Source: Pleurotus djamor
Taxonomy: Eukaryota; Basidiomycota; Agaricomycetes; Agaricales; Pleurotaceae
Length of the DNA: 64,000 nucleotides
NCBI GenBank assembly: GCA_029747585.1
Contig: JAPEVF010000051.1
Span: 38,251 to 102,250 of the forward strand
Direction: 5' to 3'
Shown in pieces: positions 57,843-64,000 of the stretch. The notes under the pieces are model-generated. The model had not been told where the DNA came from and made no database searches. It saw only the letters and a program-made list of their open reading frames with translations. Each line of letters starts with the position of its first letter. The stretch's first letter is position 1. The position numbers were made by a program, and so were the translations under genes.

Positions 57843-57890
57843 GGGATCTAGGGTATGAAAGCTCGGTTGTTAACGCAACTCAGGTACCTA

Positions 57891-57913
57891 ATATATATAT
57901 ATATATATATATA
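57891..57913. repeat. (AT)n microsatellite
   Basis: About 11 uninterrupted AT units, some 50 bp past the stop of F-box copy 2. Confidence 0.98.
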
Positions 57914-58117
57914 ACCACTCGACCCCAGTAATAAAGAACTGAGTATACGCTAGTCTAGTGACTCCCTAAGGCGTTGCTGTGGATGTCTTTGTGAACGAAG
58001 ACTCGAAGTATTAGGAGCATGCTTAAGGGGTAGAAGGCGTCGGCCTGTGGTCCAAGCAAGCATCAACACTGCAATTGTCCAAGCGTCCAAGCATTACTTT
58101 CAAGCGCGTCCACGACC

Positions 58118-61100
58118 ATGTTCGCAGCGGCTACTTCTTTCTTTGCGCGTACCGCGATATCGCAGTCATATAACATTGGGACATCGACGACTGGCAGTAG
58201 GTCGTCCACACCGGGCCCGAGCTCTTCATCGTCTACTGCGCCCACGCCCTTTTCCCCTCCCATTAATGTCGGTCTCTGGAGGGTGCAATCCGCGACTCAT
58301 AGAGTGACTAACAAGCGCGTCTCTGTATGGAGCTTTGACAAGCGTGGACCGGAGATGGAGAGGTTGTCGCCAAATGCAAAGGATCGTACTTTGGAGGTAC
58401 TGAAGGCCGAGGTGAGTATGAAGGATATTGGGGACATACCTGTTCAGTTAATCATGTAAACGAATCATGTAGGCTTCTGCTTTGGGTCGCTTGAGACACC
58501 CTTCGATACTGGGTACGCGTTTATCTGCGTTCTGTGGTCCACAGGAACACTTACATTCTTCGCAGAGATGGTCGAACCTGTTGAAGAGACAAGAAATGAA
58601 TTAATATTTGCGACGGAGCCTATTCTATCATCCCTTGACCTATCTATACCCGGCTCGAAACACTTTTCTCCCATCGTCGAGCTTGATGAAGTTGAAGTTC
58701 GTTTCTATTCGGTTGCTACACCCACAGTCTGTATGTACTTACAAGCAATATCATCACCTAGATACAAAAGGGTATCCTTCAAATTTGCAAAGGATTATCA
58801 TTCCTCCATACATCAGCGCAACTCATACACTCCAACATATGCCCAGAAAGTATCGTTATCAATAATGCTGTTCGTGCATCATGCATGTATGTCGTGTGCA
58901 TGGCATATTGATCTTTGGTGAACTTAGGGCGATTGGAAACTTTCTGGTCTCGGTTTGACTATTCCATTGATAGGACCTGGGGGTTCGGCGACGAGATGGG
59001 AGTTTCCTACTTTCGATGGGAGGGCACCGCCGTATATTCAACGGAGTTTTGATTATATGGGTGAGCTTCAACTCTTTCCTCGGGAGGTCACTTGTTATCT
59101 GACCATACACTACCAGCCCCCGAATATGCGCTTGATGAGGCCTTGCTGACGGCATCTGATCTATATGGACTTGGGTGTCTCATATATGCCGTACATTGCA
59201 AGGGGAATCCTCCGTTCAAGAATCATGGAAGTTTGGGCGGGCTACGAGATAATGCTGGAAAACCTGTCCCTGGGATGGAAAGTCTTGACAAGGACCTCAA
59301 AGGTGCGCACCGAACCGATGCTCACTCCTCTCCTCTTTGTTCAATTGTCCCTCCTAGACCTCTTGCGATCTCTTATTACCCGCCATGCTACGAACCGACC
59401 CTCACCGACTGCGTTGCCAACGCATCCCTTCTTTTCCTCTCTGCCCATCTCTACTCTCAACTTCCTAGACCGCTCGAACTTCACTGCGAAGACTCGCGAA
59501 GAAAAGATTTCGTTCATGAAGGGTCTTACCGGTGTTTTGGACAAGTTCTCCGACGGCTTGAAGTCGAGGAAGATTCTGCCGTCTCTCTTGGAAGAAGTAA
59601 GTCTCCATCCTCTCGCCTTAATGACCGCCTGTTACCGAACCGTTGCATTCCCACTCTAGATGAAAGATACTCATCTACTACCATACATCTTGCCCAACGT
59701 TTTTGCGATATCCAACGCACTTTCACCTACACAGTTCGCCGCCCAAGTTCTCCCGAGTTTGAAACCTTTATTCGCCATCAAGGAGCCCCCACAAAATATG
59801 CTTACACTCTTGGAAAATCTCACAATGCTCCAGAGTAAAACCGACAAGATTGTATTCAGGGAGCGTAAGGACGTTTAATGATTACCGATAGGCACCATGC
59901 AACTTACCATGGGTTATCGTAGAGGTCCTCCCACTGGTGTATAACGCCCTTGAATCTGAGCATGCAGCTGTGAGTGTAAATCTGACTTTTGTGTAAACTC
60001 AATGCTCATTTTGAAAAGGTACAAGAACGCGCCTTGAAAGCAGTCCCAGACCTGTGTGACACTATTGATTATGCTGAAGTTCAGGGAACATTATTTCCTC
60101 GTGTTGCTGTATGTCTCCTTGCCTTTGTGGTCCGATACGGACAGTTGCAATAACCCTACCCCTTCAGTATGTATTCTCCAAGACGCGAATTTTGAGCGTC
60201 AAGGTCGCTACCCTAACGACGTTCTTGACTATGGTGAAAACGCTTGATCAGGTAAGCGATCATTTTGACTTGGGCATTCATATTTATTGATTCATATCCA
60301 GTCCAGCTTAACCCAAAAACTGGTTCCCCTCTTATCGAAAATTCGGACAAAAGAACCAGCGGTTATGGTTAGTGAAACCGCACTCTAGTTTGTATCAGGT
60401 TGACCTGGAGCCCACCCTCCATAGATGGCCACACTCTCTGTACAGGAAGCAATGGGTTTCAAGGTTGATAGAGAGGCGGTGGCAACCCTTGTTCTTCCCC
60501 AGCTCTGGTCTATGTCCATGGGCCCTCGTGAGTCTTTCTCTTCTCTAGTTATGATCACCCCTAATGTCGGTATGGATAGTGCTTAACCTGGAACAATTTC
60601 AACGATTCATGTCAGTCATCAAGAAGTTGGGCGAACGGGTTGAGAAGGAACACAATCAATTCCTACGAGATTCTCAGCGATTAGAAGATAGATCGGCCAT
60701 CAATGGCAATGGACATGCTAATGTGCAGAGCTTTTCGGGAAGTGTGGATTTTGAACACCTTGTTGGAGGTGGAAATGGCATTCCATCGAAGAATTCGAAC
60801 CAGACCAACGCCTCCTGGGAAGACGACGTTTGGGGGAGCATCTTCAGCGATGACGTTCGTGCTTCCTTTTCCTCGCGATAGCAGTCAGCTTATCTCCCTT
60901 TCCTCAGTCAAATAAGCCTCAGACACCAGCCATTTCACCCGCTCCGACCTTTAATCAGGCAGCTAGCCCCCCATCCCCAGCACCAGCGTCTATGACCCCA
61001 AGACCTTCAAAGCTAGGCGCTAAAGCCATGTCTACCTCCCTCGGCAATAGTTCTTTATCAACCCAGCCTCGCTCGATATCTGCTTCTCCTCTTCAACCGC

Positions 61101-61498
61101 GACAATCCAGTGGTTCTTCGAGCGGCATCTGGACGCCAATACAACCCAACCATACGGGGGGCTACAACAAACCGAATCAAACCCCTCCAGTATCGCCTCC
61201 TGCCCACCGAGCTAATTATAACATCACGTTACCGAGTGCTTCGAATCCCCAACTCAGCACAGGTCTGCATGGACCTACCCCACCTCAGCTTCCGAATTAC
61301 AACGTGTCTCTCCCGAGTGCGACCCCGATGGCCCCAACCATTCCTCAGAGTTCCGGCTTCTCACTCACTCCAATGCAAGCGACACCCCCAGTAATGCCAA
61401 TGGGAGGACTGCTGACTCCGTCCCGTCCCGCTCAACCTGCTGCACCAAGTAATAAGCTCTCGAGTACCGACTGGGGAGATTTCGACCCATTGGCATAA
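58118..61498 (+). CDS. SCY1-like pseudokinase, SCYL2 type
   Basis: Cytoplasmic pseudokinase family that works with clathrin and AP complexes in endosome-Golgi traffic. A Ser/Thr/Pro-rich start leads to VGLWRVQSATHRVTNKRVSV and FDKRGPEMERLSPNAKDRTL. RHPSILEMVEPVEETRNELI follows. The catalytic loop is degenerate (LIHSNICPESIVIN for HRDxxxxN) and DFG is LSGLG. YALDEALLTASDLYGLGCLI ends the kinase fold. HEAT-type helices follow (LPYILPNVFAISNALSPTQF, VLPSLKPLFAIKEPP, LWSMSMGPLLNLEQFQRFM). The tail is Pro/Ser-rich with NPF-like and DWGDFDPLA-stop, fitting clathrin/AP binding. About 15 exons; the ATG is the first in frame. Confidence 0.9.
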
Positions 61499-61531
61499 TT
61501 AGCATTTTCCATAGCATCATCTCTACATAAC

Positions 61532-64000
61532 TTATTCCGCCGGTTCAACATGGATCTCACTTCTAGATGGAATCGTATCCGCTTCCACAATGGTATCAAA
61601 TCCCTTCCTCGACCTAGTTGTCTCAGACGATTCGTCCCAGGTGATATCGAGGTCGAGGAGGCCCTTCAAAATGATAAGGGCGCCTACTTTGGAGAACACC
61701 GAGTTATGTTCTTTACACGCAGGGCTGAGGATACCTATGCGTTGATGAGTAGCATAATTTTGGGTGTGGAAAGCACCTTACAGTTTGTGCATCCTTCCTC
61801 GCAGTCACATGTCTCGACAATAACCGACGCTTTGGAAAGAATGTCGTAGACTAGACATGGTGTCAGGATCGGTGGATCGAAAGGACGACTATTCTTGTAC
61901 CATGATCAAAAGCCTTCACAGCAACTTCGCCCCCTTTTCCAGGCGTATCGTAGAAAACAAGCCTGTGTGGGATGTGTGGGATGAACTCAGCGGCGGCAAC
62001 CAGAAGTACGATGGATGACCATACCGCGCGGGTCTCTTTCGAGAAGACTCTGACTTCTTGTATTCTTTTTCGGCGGCCTTACACTCTGTCTTTAAGTCCG
62101 CTGCCATCGCAAACTGGTTGAGAAAGGCATGTTGAGCCGAATGGATGGCCTCCGCAGCGTTCAGGTTCCTCTTCGGAGATGGTATGTGAAAGAGGGGTCA
62201 GGGGGACGGACAAAATACTCACCTCTCTGATCTGAGTCAGGACTTTGCTTGTGACGTCGAACCACATTCCAGTAGAGTTTCTTTCCCATGGCGGAGTGTC
62301 CACATCTACACTGTCGAGAATCTGTTTATTCCTGAGACGGAGGTTAAATGAAGGGACTAGGGATAAGTCAAAGCCGAGGTACCTGATTTTGAAAAAGCCT
62401 TACGAAAAGCAATCAAAGGCGTAGTAGCGAAGAGAGAGATCCAGGTACACATACCGAAAACTTTGGTCATCACGTATACTTCTANAACAGACGGTCAGCG
62501 AGATCGATGCGAGGGCAAGGATGCATCCTTACTTCCAAAGAACGCGCGCTGTGGGGAAGCTTTGATCTGTTTGATACGGTATGTTTGGATGGGATCGACA
62601 TCTCTGTGACAGTGGCGATGAGCCGAAGAAACTGATTGATAGAAACTGATTTACGTGTAATCACTGACAAGAGATGCTCAATCAGCNNNNANNANTCATT
62701 CCACGCCTGACATTGAATCAATTCGCNTACCGAGGTTCAGTAGTCCAACTGACATCGGCTCTTGTAATCTTCGCTATTTTGGTATCATGATTTACGTCTG
62801 TAACCTGAGAGGGTGTCAATGGCGTCGCGTCACTAGAATGATACCTAATACTGACTATGAAGGTCAAGCCTTGATGGATGAACTATCAAAGATCGTGAAC
62901 GCGAAGTAGGACTGGGATCCGACGTGAACTCACCACCCCGCCTTCATAGATTTCGAAAAGAGCCCGAGAAACTTCGATTTCCTCTATNATTGCTGGACGG
63001 AGAGCTTTCGTGATGTCGACGATCGCGTATTTATCCTCCTTCACTCCGCCTAGTATGTGATATATGAGGTTGGTATCGAGAAAGAGAGAAGATCCNTCTT
63101 ACGGATGGAGACGCGCTGCGATGGAGATGGTAAAAACTGAGGGTCGGTGTGATACCTAGGGAANTTTGAGACAGTTAATATAGTAGACAAGGGGAGACGC
63201 AGACCATCCATCATCGTCNTTCTGGAGGCGATCAATNCAAAGCTTTCGAAAGGAAGGACCAAAGTAGCGTTCGTCTTCCAATGATATAGGCATCTCATTC
63301 GCTGCACATTGTAGATGAGCTTGAATCAGATGCAAGTTAGATGAGATGTTAACTCGAGAGGGAAATGGAGAAGCGCGCATTCTAGTATAATTTCACTGTC
63401 TAGGTCGATCAGCAGATCACTGAGGGGGTTATCCCAAAGGTCTTGCGGATGNTTCAAGTAATGTTGATCAACAGGAAACATATCTGGAACGAAGACGGCC
63501 AGAGAATGCTGTGCTCGCCGACCAGCTCGTCCGCATTGCTGACGCTGAGAGGAGTTTAGATCATTGGGGCGAAGGACACATTGGAAAAACACTTACGAAG
63601 CTCGCTATTGTCACCGGAAATCCCAACATGATGACTGCATCCAATGCTCCAATATCTACACCAAGTTCGAGTGCGTTCGTAGCGACAATGCCCAGAATGT
63701 TTCCTGAGAANGCGTCTTTTTCGATCCGTCGCCTNTCCTATTTCAAGGTNAGACATGTTCCCCAACTCGACTGGATTTTACGAGACTAAGATACCTCGGG
63801 TGCGTATCCTGGTGTAGTTCAATCATTCAGCGTGCTTCTTCTGGTAGAATAGATGCACTCACCTCCGCGATACGCTACAGTTTTCTGTAGTATATCANGG
63901 CGACCTTCTGCGCTCAAATCAGTCCGGAGAGTTTTCATGGCCTGTTTGGGAAAACGTATGAGTCATACGGCATGGACATGAAATTAAATGAGCCAGAAAC
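61532..64000 (-). CDS. hrq1: HRQ1-type RecQ-family DNA helicase, 3' part
   Basis: 3'-5' DNA helicase related to RECQ4, active in interstrand crosslink repair. The gene runs off the right edge, so its start is missing. Helicase motif V is [20 protein letters not shown] (63630-63700) and motif VI is [17 protein letters not shown] (about 63500-63545). The family's C-terminal domain continues [60 protein letters not shown], then a Cys cluster ([14 protein letters not shown]) and [20 protein letters not shown]; it ends [15 protein letters not shown]. Ns at 62485, 62687-62695, 62727, 62988, 63095, 63165 and beyond cloud some joins. The stop lies 33 bp from the SCYL2 stop. Confidence 0.9.

Noticed and set aside
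61550..61849. Plus-strand ORF of 99 codons after SCYL2
   Set aside because: It is the reverse strand of the last exons of HRQ1, which carry the conserved Cys cluster and [12 protein letters not shown].

Overview
The window is nuclear DNA from a filamentous basidiomycete, most likely an agaricomycete mushroom. The evidence is the many 48-60 nt GT-AG introns, genes packed on both strands with short spacers, a local family of fungal-type FunK1 kinases, agaricomycete-style F-box and arrestin-like proteins, and a basidiomycete NAD(P)-binding protein recognised end to end. No virus, CRISPR array or bacterial operon is visible. Scattered single Ns mark poorly resolved bases. Exons below were read by hand from splice sites and protein family knowledge, so exact internal exon ends are inferred.

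Layout. 0-3.4 kb: the 3' end of a penta-EF-hand gene and a complete long-chain acyl-CoA synthetase. 3.4-9.4 kb: an accessory island with a 275-bp Tc1/mariner-type MITE and a FunK1 kinase (copy 1) flanked by old direct repeats. 9.4-16.2 kb: core genes (cytochrome c heme lyase, nitronate monooxygenase, tRNA-Arg, LigB-type dioxygenase, ZUP1/C78 peptidase). 16.3-21.1 kb: a decayed FunK1 (copy 4) followed by an apparently intact one (copy 2), both on the minus strand. 21.6-34.9 kb: core genes (proteasome alpha4, dolichol-phosphate mannose synthase, a kinase-like protein lacking its catalytic Asp, a TRK potassium transporter, the Gea/GBF1 Arf-GEF).

35-47.4 kb is the most plastic part. It holds two copies of a cassette made of a cytochrome b561 gene followed about 65 bp later by an RHS/Crinkler-type P-loop NTPase + nuclease-fold gene. 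In the second copy an inversion has split the NTPase gene. Around these lie an array of degenerate repeats, a small heat-shock protein, a FunK1 fragment, and a FunK1 pseudogene (copy 3) that is a mosaic of copies 1 and 2 and appears to carry a non-autonomous Helitron. 47.5-57.8 kb: two inverted F-box paralogues bracketing an NAD(P)-binding protein, 3-hydroxyisobutyrate dehydrogenase and an arrestin-like protein. 57.9-64 kb: the SCYL2-type pseudokinase gene and, tail to tail with 33 bp between stop codons, the HRQ1 helicase gene, which runs off the end.

The core genes are unrelated housekeeping functions (secretory traffic, protein turnover, mitochondrial metabolism, DNA repair) and form no single pathway. 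The FunK1, NTPase/b561 and F-box families account for most of the recent duplication, inversion and decay.
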